DNA of 64,000 nt from Macrobrachium rosenbergii (lineage: Eukaryota; Arthropoda; Malacostraca; Decapoda; Palaemonidae). Shown piece after piece: positions 23,401-35,400 of this stretch. A program made the translations under genes and the position numbers. The notes under the pieces were generated by a model, which was given only the letters and a program-made list of their open reading frames with translations, did not search any database and was not told the DNA's origin. Position 1 is the stretch's first letter. The number at the start of each line of letters is the position of its first letter. Location of the stretch: positions 24,381,622-24,445,621 of the forward strand of contig NC_089782.1 of NCBI RefSeq assembly GCF_040412425.1, in the 5' to 3' direction.

Positions 23401-26400
23401 GCGAAACATTCGGTTTTTATTATCTGTAAATAATTTAGCCATATCATCTAGTTGGGGTACTTACTCTCCTAGGGCTGGCAAATGAGATGTGGTATTACTG
23501 TATTAGCTAACTCGTCCAATTACAGAAGAACTCCTTGGTCTCAATAAAGTAATTTTTAGTAGATGTGTATCAAGTTGCTGTTAACAGATTATATTTGGTA
23601 TGATTACTAAGTTAATATAGTTATTAACCTTTCTAGTTTGCTTCAGAATTTTTTAGCCAAAGTTTTTTTATATAAAATAATATTTTCTCCCAAACTCATT
23701 AGAGCGTACAGTACTTATGATACAAACATCCTGCATCCTAGCATAGTCAGTTTATCATAGCTAATGTTCTAGATGCTGCAAAAGTGTGGCAGTCAATTAC
23801 TTTTCACCTAGGGATCCAGATGTACAGGCACAGGACTGTTGCTATTTTTTTTCTTTCTTGTCTCTTAAACAAAAGACTGATGTGTGTAGAGCATTTTAAG
23901 ACAACAATTTGGGGTTAATTATAATTAGTTGGTTATAATTTTTTTTTTTCTCTTAGGAACTACAGGTAGGCATCGAGTTACGACAGGGTTAGGTTCTTGC
24001 GTGCATGCCGGAAGTAAAATTTTGACGTAAATCTGAATGTAATTCAGTCTACAGATGTACATAGGCTACCCCATAGCCTAACTCCTTTTACCTATGGCTT
24101 CCATGGTTTTATCACCATGAGTATATTTTTATACAGTAACTTTATTATCAAGTATTGCGTCATTCATTATGTACTGTTGACTAGACTCTTAGTATGTTGT
24201 TTTGAAGATATTTATTAAAAAGGTATTATTAATCTTGTTTTAAGAAATGTATTAAGAGGTTTTATTAACCCTTAAACGCCGAGCCTCTATTTACAAAAAC
24301 GTCTCCCATATGCGGCGTTCGGGAGTTAGCGCCAAAGCGGAAAAAGGTTTTCAAAAAATCACAGCACGCTTAGTTTTAAGATTAAGAGTTCATTTTGGCT
24401 CCTTTTTGTCATTGCCTGAAGTTTAGTATACAACCATCAGAAATGAAAAAAAATATCATTATCATATATAAATATTGAAATATATGACAAGCAAAAAAAA
24501 TTTTCATATATAATTTTATACAAATCGTCGCTGTGAGCAAAACGGTTAAAGCTAACAGGTTATTTTTTTTCTTTGTATTGTACACTAAATTGCGATGATT
24601 TTGGTATATAACAAATTGTAAAACGATCAAAGCAACACAGAAAATATTATCACAAAATGATGCATGAATTCATAACTTGTGGACATAAAAAAATGTTTTT
24701 CAAAAATTCACCATAAATCGAAATATTGTGCTAGAGACTTCCCTTTTGTTGAAAAAATGAAGCTTATTGATTGAATATTACTAGACTGTAAGTGTTTTAG
24801 CTTACAATTGTTAGTTTTCGACCATTTCGGTCGAGTTAAAGTTGACCGAAAGTCTAATTTTTCTGTTATCGTGATTTACATGGAAATATTTCAAAACTGA
24901 TAAAGCTACAACCATGAATTATTTTTCTGTTGTATTGTACATGAAATTGCGCACATTTTCATATATAAAAGTTTATCACAACGACTAATATAAAACGGGT
25001 GCAAACATTACGACAACACGTGCGAAAAGAATTTCTGAGATGTTCGGCGGAAGTTACAGCGTGGATGTAAGAAAAAATGTTTTTCAAAAATTCACCATAA
25101 ATCGAAATATTGTGCTAGAGACTTCCAATTTATTGCAAAATGAAGGTAAATGATTGAATATTACTAGAATGTAAGAGTTTTAGCTTACAATTGCGTTTTC
25201 AACCATTTTGGTCGAGTTAAAGTTGACCAAAGGTTGAAATTTTGGCAGTTATCGTAATTTATGTGAAAATATTTCAAAACTGATAAAGCTACAACCATGA
25301 GCTATTTTCTTTTGTATTCTACATGAAATTGCGCACATTTTCATATATAAAAGTTTATGTAACGACTAATGTAAAATGATCAAATATTACGACAACGTGT
25401 GAAAGAATTTCTGAGATGTTATCTTAGTTGCAGCGCAGCGTAAGGAATTTTTTTTTTTTTTTTTTTTTTTCTTCTTCTTCTTTCTTCTTCTTCTTCTTCT
25501 TCTTCTTCTTCTTCTTCTTCTTCTTCTTCTTCTTCTTCTTCTTCTTCTTCTTTCTTCTTCAGAAATTCACCATAAATGAAATGTGTGCTAGAGACTTCCA
25601 GTTTGTTGCAAAATGAGGCACATGATTTAATATTATTAGAATGTAAGAGTTTTTAGCTTATAATTGCGTTTTTGACCATTTCGGTCGAGTCAAAAGTTGA
25701 CCGAGTTGAAATTTTAGCAGTCATCGTGATTTATATGAAAATATTTCCAAACTGATAAAAGCTACAACCATGGGTTGTATTTGCTGTATTTTACATGAAA
25801 TTGCGCACATTTTCATATATAAAACTTTATGTAACAGCTAATATAAAACAGTGCAAAAATTACGACAAAATGCGAAAAAATTTCTGAAATTTTCAGCCGA
25901 GTTACAGTGGGCGTAAGGAAAAAGTTATTTTCAAAATTCACCATAAATTGAAATATTGTGCTAGAGACTTCCAATTTGTTGCAAATGAAGGTACATGATT
26001 GAATATTACTAGAATGTAAGAGTTTTAGCTTACAATTGCGTTTTTCGACCATTTCGGTCGAGTCAAAGTTGACTGAAGGTTGAAATTTTTGTAGTCGGCG
26101 TATGGTATGTCCGCGGCCCAACAGACAATTTTAGTCGGCGTATGATACGCCCAGTAGGCGTTTAAGGGTTAATCGTCTGTTTTAGTGTAATTATTGATTT
26201 CCCATTTTGCCTTGTAATATCACAGAAACCCTGTGTATGTAACTTACCCTGGGTTTACATCTACATGAGGCATTTCATCACGTATGACATCCTACACAAA
26301 GACATATTTAGTTTTTTTTTTTTTTTTTTCTGGGTATCATGCTTATATATTAACATACACAGGAGAATATTTTATCACTGTTGATATATTTCGTTTCACT

Positions 26401-29400
26401 AATTGATTTTCCATTTCATCTCAATGTTTTGTAACACTTCATGTTTACATGTTTACATCTACGTTTCATATGGTTCATTGGTAAGCCAGTGGTATCTGCA
26501 CCCAAAATGAATCCAGTTTAACGTTATTTCTGTTGACTCTGATGAATATCACACCATAGTAATTCTGTACAGTATTTGAAAGTGCTTTATGATTACTTAT
26601 CTGTAGACTGTTCTCAACCAATTACCATTTTATCATAATGTTACAAAATATTTCATGATGTTAGAGTATCACATGTGGAGCACATCAGTGCGATGATGTT
26701 TACTTTTTTGCATTTACTCTGGAGTTTTTTAACTTATATTTTAACAATGGTTATTAGCTCATAGTTTTTGCATGAGAAATGTAATATTTTATCTTTTTCT
26801 TTTACGAATACATCAAACATATCAACGAACTTTTTTGTTCTCTCCTGTTACCCAAACATTGTGCAGACTAAATCTTTTGAACCTTGTTGATAGTCATCAC
26901 CTGCACATTCCTTAACAGATCTGAGACAAACTTCTAGCCTTTGCCTGAATGCCCGTAGGGGGTTAGTGCTGTCAGTGCACCTCACAGGGTGCACTGTAGG
27001 CATTACTAAAGGTTCTTTGCAGCCTCCCTTTGGCCCCTAGGTGCAACCCCTTTCATTCCTTTTACTGTACCACAATTCATATTCTCTTTCTTCCATCTAG
27101 CTATCCCTCCTCTCCTAATGATTATTTCATATTGCAACAGAGAGGTTTTTCTCCTGTTACGTGTACACCTTTGTAACCTTTTCTCTCAATTTTCCTTTCA
27201 ACTCTGAATGACCTCAAAGGCCCCAGTGCTTGGCCTTTGGCCTAAACTCTTAATCTGGTCTTCTGTCCACATTTCATGGATTGGCCCTTGCCGTTGCTTC
27301 ATGATTACAGTAGTGATCACTGAAGCAAAACCTTTTCACAGCTTCATGTATGTATTCTTGATCCTTAAGAATAATCGACACTGTTGAATGTGGAAGTTCT
27401 AGGTCACATGCTATTGTGCTTATTCTTTTTACTCCTTCATACTGATTAATCATTCACTTTCAATTCCAAGTTGACATTCTTTCTTTTCTTTTTGGGTGGC
27501 CAAATTGTTGATGATGAAAGTGCCCCTTATGTCAGCATACTACAGCTTCATAAAAACTTTGTAAACAGTAAATGAAGCGCAATTGAAAGCTATTGTTCTC
27601 AGGACTGATACTAGAACGAGATAGTGGTGAGAGAGAGAGAGAAAAATGATGCAGATGTGTGCGTGTGCATGCGTTTTACACTGTCCACAAACTATCAAAC
27701 ATGTTTGATTATACACTGCCACAGACTGCAGCTGGTGTACAATTAAATAAGTATGGATCAGAAATCTGTGGCATACTGTAAACATTTTAAATTGATGAAT
27801 ATCAAACTTTATCAATCCTTCCAACCTAGCCATATGTTCTTAAATTGTTAATTGTATGATCATACGCCATGCTGAATATAAATGTTTGATAGTGTGTGGC
27901 CTGCTTTACACAAATCATGGGGACTGCTACTTGTAAGCTCTGCCTGTTGCACAATGTATTGTAAATTTCTATTTTTTTTTTTCTTAATTTTTTTTTCATA
28001 AACGCAGATTGTCGTAAATTGCACCAGTCGTAAGTCGATGCCTATCTGTACAGGATTCACTGTTTAGGTGGTTATATAAAAAGAATTTTATACTAAACAC
28101 ACAGTAATGTAAACATTGTGGATGACATGTTCAAAGAGATGGAGGGATGGAGAAGAATACCCAAGTGCTCATAAAAATTAACCAAAAAATTGACATTTTT
28201 GGGTGGACAACCTTCAGGGAAAGAGATGAATTGGAATTTAGAAGGGTTGGAAACATTGGTTATTGAACGTGTTTGAAAGGTTTGCGGGAAGCAGTAGGTG
28301 GAGATAATTTTCTCCCGAAACCTTTGGCCAAGAGATGCAGTTGTATATTGTAAGAGTTCCTGAAGAATCCTGCACAGCACATTAAAGAATAAGGGAATGG
28401 TTATAGACAAACCTGGAGAGGTGTTAAGTCAGATAGAATGAGATTGCATTGTACAGGCAGTCCCCAGTTAACGGCGGGCTCGGTTAACAGCGATCCGGTT
28501 TTATGGGGCTTGTCTAGTGATGAAAATCTGCAATTTTGGGCGCCGAAAATCGCCGATATCCGCTTATCGGTGCCGAGCATCAGTATTGGCGTACATATGT
28601 AACAGAGGTGCCGATAACCGAAAATCGGGTTTTTCCGGTGCTGATAACCCCTGAAAATCGCCGAAATCGCCGATATTCGGTTAGCGGCGATTTTCGGTTA
28701 TCATCACACCCTCAGAAACGGAACCCCACCGATAACCGGGGACTGCGTGTACTGTATTTTACATAGGCAATGCTAGTTTTTTTATTAAGATTATTATTGA
28801 CAGCATATCAGTGTTTTTATACTGTATAGGCTATTTTTGTGAGTGTTTTTTATTACAGATTGTCCACACAGTTTGTCAGCAGAATTGGTTTATATTGCTT
28901 ATGGTCCATCGGATGATTCTCTCTTCAAACCTATTGGTGTAGCAGAATTACCTGAGTAAGATTCCTCTTATTATTTGGTACATTGTTTAGCAATGGTGAT
29001 AGTGTAAATGCAGGTGGATTGGTAAAAAAATGCAAGTTGCAAATCACCCTGTACCTTGGGGAAAAAATTGCAAGGTACATTTTTTGCCATTTTTGTAATT
29101 AACATGACAGGGTCTTGCTGACAAGAATTTACAATAAAATTTAGCCTCTACTGTGATTTTTAAAGGGATCAACAGTTTTCATAATATCTGATGAGCTCAA
29201 CAGGATCACTGAGGTCCAAATCTGATGCAACTAAAAGTATTCATATTACAGTATTATTATTCAGAAGATGAACTCACTCATATGGAACAAGCCCACAGGG
29301 GCCATTGTCTTAAAATTCAAGCTTCCAAAGGAAATACAGAAGGAAGAGATCACTTATTAAAAAATTAAAAATAAATTAATAAATAAACAAAAATGTAAGT

Positions 29401-32400
29401 AAATTATTAAAATAAGGAGAATTGCATTAGGGTGGTAATGCATTGCAGCTTTGCTTGAACTTTGAAATTCCAATTGCACGACATCTTCAGGAAGATTATT
29501 CCATGGTCCAACTGTGTGAGGAATGAAAGACCTCTGGAACATGAGAAATTCGACAGCGAGGCATATTTACTGCATATTGGTGCTGCTATTCAGCTAATCT
29601 GGTTGCTCTCTGCAGGAAAAAGTGGGTCAGCGATCAATTGTGAATGTGAAAGATCTCTGTTAGAATGCATCGATGAAAAATTAACAAATGAGACCGTCCA
29701 TCAATGGTACAGATCACAAGTCATAACTGCTAATATTAGGAAACAGAAACCTACCACCACGAACCACTCCATCTTAGAGAGATAAATCTAAGTTAAAATG
29801 TGTTACATTTTTTACTTAGTTTGCAGTCTCTCTTATGTACATTTTTAAACTTAGTTTGCAATCTCTCTTATGTTTTTAAACTCTTAGTTTGCATTCTCTC
29901 TATGGTTTATGCTTTCATTCTCATGATAATTGATGCATTAAATGCCTTAGCTTGCAGTCTGCCTGAAGTAAACTATGTTGTGTTTTCAGTGATAAAGCCT
30001 AGACAATCAAAAGGTATTCTGCTCCACTGATGATAAAATATCTACACATTATATTCCTTTAAGAAAACATAATAAAATATGATTTTGTAAATCAAATTAA
30101 TTTTAAAGCATAAAATTTTACTTTTTAAATCCAATTAATTTTCTTATACAAGCCCTTTGCTTATAATAGTTAATGTTTGTAACGAACAAATGGCTTAGAC
30201 AGGAGTCCCCTAGAGAAAGAGAAATACGACAGTAGTTCCTGCTGCACATCATTTATTGGAGTGTGGTATTCACCCCTGCACATATACTCCTACTGAACTA
30301 CTAGCATTGGAGGTGCTACTGAGTAAAGTTAAAGCAAAAGCCATTATGTGCAGATTATGTACACATAGATCAGAAAAAACTGGACTACACAAGGTCATCC
30401 CAACCAGGGGAATTTTGTACATTATACTTCGTTTCAGTGTACAGTAAGGAATATAAAAATTTTTTTTTTTTTCCATGCATTCTAGCTTTTAAATTCAGCC
30501 ATTACTTTGCTCTCTTCCCACATTGCTATCCAATTTCTTTGTCTTTCTCCAGGATACAGTACAACCTTGGTTTAAACTCCACCTTGTTATAGTGTTCTCA
30601 TTAATGCTCATTACCATGGGATCGTTGAGTTTTCAGAGCCAGGTTGTTATTATCAGAATTATCTTAATGTATAAAATCTGAACTTGTATCTTTTCATGCA
30701 ACTCAAATCCTTCCTAGTACAATTATGAGCTATATTTTTTTGTTAATTTGAAAATTTTTGTGTAGTATATTGAGTAAAATGACCACTGTATTGTATTTGT
30801 GGGACCCAAAGGTTTTTTTTGCATAAACCATGGAAGTGCAAACTCATTTTACCTATGTTGGTTGTCTGTACTCTTTAGGTGATATAACTTAGAGTTTGTC
30901 AAGGTTTGTGTTCAAGGAATACAAAATTTTAGTAGAAAAGTTTGTATAATTGACATTTTACTATGGGTCAGGTTTACCATTAAACCTGTCCAAAATTTTG
31001 TCTCATCTTCCAGCAATTCTGACTTTTTTTTTTTAAGGCAAATTTAAAGTAATTGTTGATAGTGAATGCTGTGGATAAGAAAGTGGATGAGACTTAACTT
31101 TTAATGAGATTGTAAGTGTGTTCGCTTAAATGTTTAAAGAAGTTATAGGGTGTTTGATATACAGTTTATGTCTGTAATCTATTATGTTTGTTGTAGCCCA
31201 TGATTAGTTGTATTGCTTCCAAAATTTTTGAGGATGTTTTCTTTTTCAGTGGAAACGTGGTGGTGACTGATACATTTAATGATCGAATTGCCCTCTTTGA
31301 TAGCAGTGGAGAGTTTATTAAATATTTCAGGACTCAAAGTATGCATCGACCCTCAGCTGTTGTTGCCCTTCAGAATGGTAGATATGCTGTTAAAGATTCA
31401 CATAGCATCACCATATTTTCAAATGATGAGTGTTCTGATAACACTGTTCTGACTGGATTGAAGAACCCATATGGTAAGAGTAGTCTTCAGAATGGTCTTG
31501 TGAGAAATATTTAGCAAAATAAGCATAAAGAGTACTTTTTGATAATGATCTTGTTATTTTTAATCAGTGTAGGAATAGTGTACCCATTATTTTCAATAAA
31601 ACTCTTGATTAAAGATCTGAAAGCATAAGTAGGCCTAATCAAATTGGTGAGTAAATAAATGTTGAGTACTGTGAAAGAGTATTGTGGATTTGTATGTGAA
31701 TTCAAATTGTGATATTGATGACATTTTTTTGGATAATGTAGCCTTATTTCTTAAGTATTCTTGTTTTATTGCATAATCTATTTGCCCTCAACTTATATTT
31801 TTGATAGTGTTTATTGTCAAAACTGGAATTTTATTCTTGTAAAACAGTTTTAAAGAATTACATCCAAATCATAATTGAGGTGCTCACTGCCTAAATTTCA
31901 CTTGTTATATTATATAAATTTTCTGTTAAAAGTAAAACTTTCCACTCCAACTAATAATGTATCAAATGGTATAGGCAAGTGCTAAAAATGACATTATTTA
32001 GGTGTTTTTTCCTATTAAAAATAGTAGTAAAATCAACCTCATAGCCCAAAGGTGCTTGCCCATAGAAAATTTTGAAACAGAAACACCACTCAGCAAGGGT
32101 TAGCTGGTGTATTGGCCATCAGGTGTGCCAATTCAAAGGGATTTTACTTGATATTAATTTTCTAAGTGTTTGCTGAGATTCATAGAAATTGTCTGATCTG
32201 CTTCATTCATAAAAAGCAGCATTATTATTCTCTTGTTAGAGAACAAAAACTTCAGTCTCTAAGTTTATGCAATTGCCATTTTAAAACTTACCATTTTTCA
32301 TACTGTATTTAAAGAAAACATTGCAGTAAACCATCAGAGTTTGAATGAAATTTACACTGTTCTTTAGGTTATATATTTCGAGAAAATGCTGAAAGAGAAC

Positions 32401-35400
32401 AGGACTGCTGTTTTCGTGATAACTGAAAGTGACAGGTAGAAAGCTGAATGTTTTTTAGTGAAAGTATGTCTTTTTATAAGATTAATTTTTTATCCTTGTG
32501 AGCAAATGATTATGAAAAAACTTTAGGCAATTTTTCAATCCTCTTTATTTGGAAATTGTGGTTTTATTATAGTCACCCTACCAAAATATCAGTGATTTCT
32601 TTGTATCCCCTAAGAAAACACTGATGTTATTGTAGGGTAGCTGAAGTACAATCACAATTTCCACCTATAAGCCTTAGCAATCAGTATCTTTATTATCAGA
32701 TGTCTATGTTAGTACTGTATACCGTAACAAACCCAGAGGCATTACTTTTTAGCTTTTTCTGAATTCTGTAAGGTCTTTATCCCTCCATGTACCCATCAAC
32801 TGGCTATTACAGCACTCTTTAGGTGGTATTAAAGGTTCTTAAGCATGTGTCTTTTGCCAGGCCTTTTACCTTTGATCTCTTCCCACCATCTTTTGAACTT
32901 TCATTTTCTTTCATTTTACCTGGCTCCATTTTTCATTTTTCATTTATGAAGCAAGGCCTTTGGGTCCTTTTTCATTTTTCATTTATGAAGCAAGGCCTTT
33001 GGGTGAGCTGTATAGAAATCTAGAAATGTGACTTGGTGGTCTCTTCAAAATGTGTTATAATGATGATAAACAACTATATGTTTGACATGAGTGAAATGTA
33101 CATACATTTGTCCCATAGGTCTGACCCTGAATGGTGAAGGAGATCTTATGACGGTGCAGTCTCCAGTACCTGGGAGTGTGGAGGTATTGACCATCAGCCC
33201 AGAGTCTGGGAAGATTAAGAAACAGTTAAAAATAGAGCTGTGTTCTCAGTTAGAAGGTAAACGGCTTCTTAGTAAACCAAGGTTCATCAGTTATCAAAAG
33301 GGAGATAGACTTTTGATCGTAGACTTAGGTAAGTAAATCTAAAGAAAGGTAACTCCTCAGAAAAAGTAAGTGTACAAAAGGTTCAGCATAAACTAAGAAA
33401 AATATCAAGAGGTGTGCAAAAGATATACTGTATCATAAATTCTTAAAAAATATTTTTAAAATTATCTGAATTTGTATTCTCTAATGAGTTAAGTTTCATA
33501 TGCTGGATACAATTTATATAGATCAAGCCATTTTGTTTTTTGTTACTGAAATTGCAATAGAGTACAAATACTACACTAATTTTTTATCTTTGTTTTTTAC
33601 CATAAGATACAGGCAAGTTCTGCAAGTTCCTTAACCGCAGTATGAAATTATTAGTTCTTGTTCTTTTGTGAACACTTTTAAGTGAAGTTTCCTGTAGGAG
33701 CTTCATGGTATTCCCATTTTACTACCTAAACAACACTCGTAATTTCTCAGATTCCAAAAGCCTGGAAGGAACTGTAATTTTTACCCCCTGTTGAGTCTAA
33801 TCCATTGTACAGTACTCTACCTTAATTTTTCTTTAGCCATGCTACCAAGACAAGCAACTAGATGGGCATTACAAAAGTAAAGGGTACCAGAAAGACTCAT
33901 TAATGACAAGCTTTTACAGTCTAGAGTAAGACTGACAGGATTGTAGACCACTAACATTTTAGATAATGTTCTTTCCAATATAGACCAGCAACAAATCCAT
34001 TTCTGCTTCTATAAATGGAGAAAGTTACCAGAGGGTGCAGAAGGAAAGACCCCAGGGAGCTACTGTTTGGAGTTGAACTATTGGTAATTGGTGTATTGGA
34101 GAAGAGATTCTAGAAATGTTAAAAAGATGGGTGTGGAATTGAGGGGAGAATTGAAAATCAATGTAAGCAAAACAGCTAATAGTGACTGGAAAGGAAGCTG
34201 AGGAAAAAGTATGGGGTTACTTGACGCTCAGGATTGCAAAATAGAAGAGATTTTCAAAGCGCTAATTGTGTATGACAGGTAAATGGGGAAGAAAGAGGAG
34301 CCACACCGTGTTGAGGTGGGATAGCAGGCATAGAAGATAGATAGCACATTACTGTTACCTTGGGGACATTTGTGGCTGTGAAATGCCTATCACAGAAGAG
34401 GAGCCTTGATAACATAGAATGAAGTTCCTGGGATACTCGTAAATAAAAGTATTCCATCAGCAAACGGCAAAAATTTTGGATCCATGTTTAAGAATAGTAC
34501 TACTCCATAACAGACATGACCACTTACAAGATAGAGGATACTGTATTTTGAAGATTAGTAACTTCATATGCTAAGATTCATGGGTGAAGTGCTTTGGGAA
34601 GGTTATATTGTATTACGAGAAAGTTTCAGGGAGATGTGGTGGCCATTGCTAGAATACAGACTGAAGTTTCAAAGTGAAACGGTCAGTCATCAAAGTTTTA
34701 GATATTGGAGTACAGTGCTATCCTTTAGTAGGACTTAACCACCAGCAAGGATTAAAAAATCAAGTACAGTAAACAGGTCATGGATCAGATGGGAAGAAAG
34801 GCAGACAGTGCACAAGAAGGCATTGGAGTCAACTCTCTCTCATGTGTAACCTTTAAAGGAAAAATCTGAGGATTTATAGCATCATTCTGCACCTTCAGGT
34901 TGTCTTCAGTGTTTGTCTTTTCTTTCAGGCCTGAACTGCGTTGATGTTGTAGATATGAAAAGTGGCAAACTTTTGTTTGTCTTTGGAGAAAAAGGGAAAC
35001 AGCCTGGCCAGTTTTCAGATCCATCAGGGATAGCTTGTGACATCGATGGATACATTTTAGTTGGAGATAGTCGCAATCACAGAGTGCAGGTTAGTTTACC
35101 AAGTTAATAAAGGGCCTAGATGATAGATTTAAAGGTTAACCCTTAAGGGACAGCATAATTTATCAATGTGCAGCACCCCAGACCGGGGAAACTTTGAGGT
35201 CGGCAAAATAAAAAAAAAAAAATCACATCAATGGAAAGAGAATGACACGTACATTCACACTGTGTAAATAAAAAAATTCTAAAAAATTTTCCCTACCTTC
35301 CACGAGAAGTTGAAAATGGCTATTTACAACCCCTTGTGGGGCCTGATTTACAAGACAATCGTAAATTTTACCAACTTACATATGTTTTTTCTAATAAATA

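Larger units (their letters stand above)
24269..26168 (+). mobile_element. piggyBac-like non-autonomous element with internal satellite
   Basis: The element starts CCCTTAAACGCCGAG and ends with the inverted match GGCGTTTAAGGG. TTAA stands directly at both sides (24265-24268, 26169-26172). A TTAA target with CCC-starting termini is the piggyBac superfamily signature. The interior is about four and a half tandem copies of a 370-385-bp unit and has no transposase frame. Confidence 0.8.
23963..28048 (+). mobile_element. Mariner-like inverted-repeat element carrying a nested insertion
   Basis: The left end caggtaggcatcgagttacg and right end gtcgtaagtcgatgcctatctg are inverted copies (about 21 of 23 bases match). 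TA lies just outside both ends. Total length is 4.1 kb, of which 1.9 kb is a nested piggyBac-like element and about 0.3 kb a dispersed repeat. I see no intact transposase frame, so this is a non-autonomous or gutted copy. It lies in the intron before NHL exon 9. Confidence 0.75.

Noticed and set aside
25428..25616. Poly-Phe open frame
   Set aside because: Produced by the T and CTT run inside the satellite unit.
24700..26095. Regularly spaced repeats resembling a CRISPR-like array
   Set aside because: The whole 370-bp unit is repeated, not short repeats with unique spacers, and the genome is eukaryotic.
29462..29785. 107-codon plus-strand frame
   Set aside because: Antisense to the LINE C-terminal motif and without any recognised domain.
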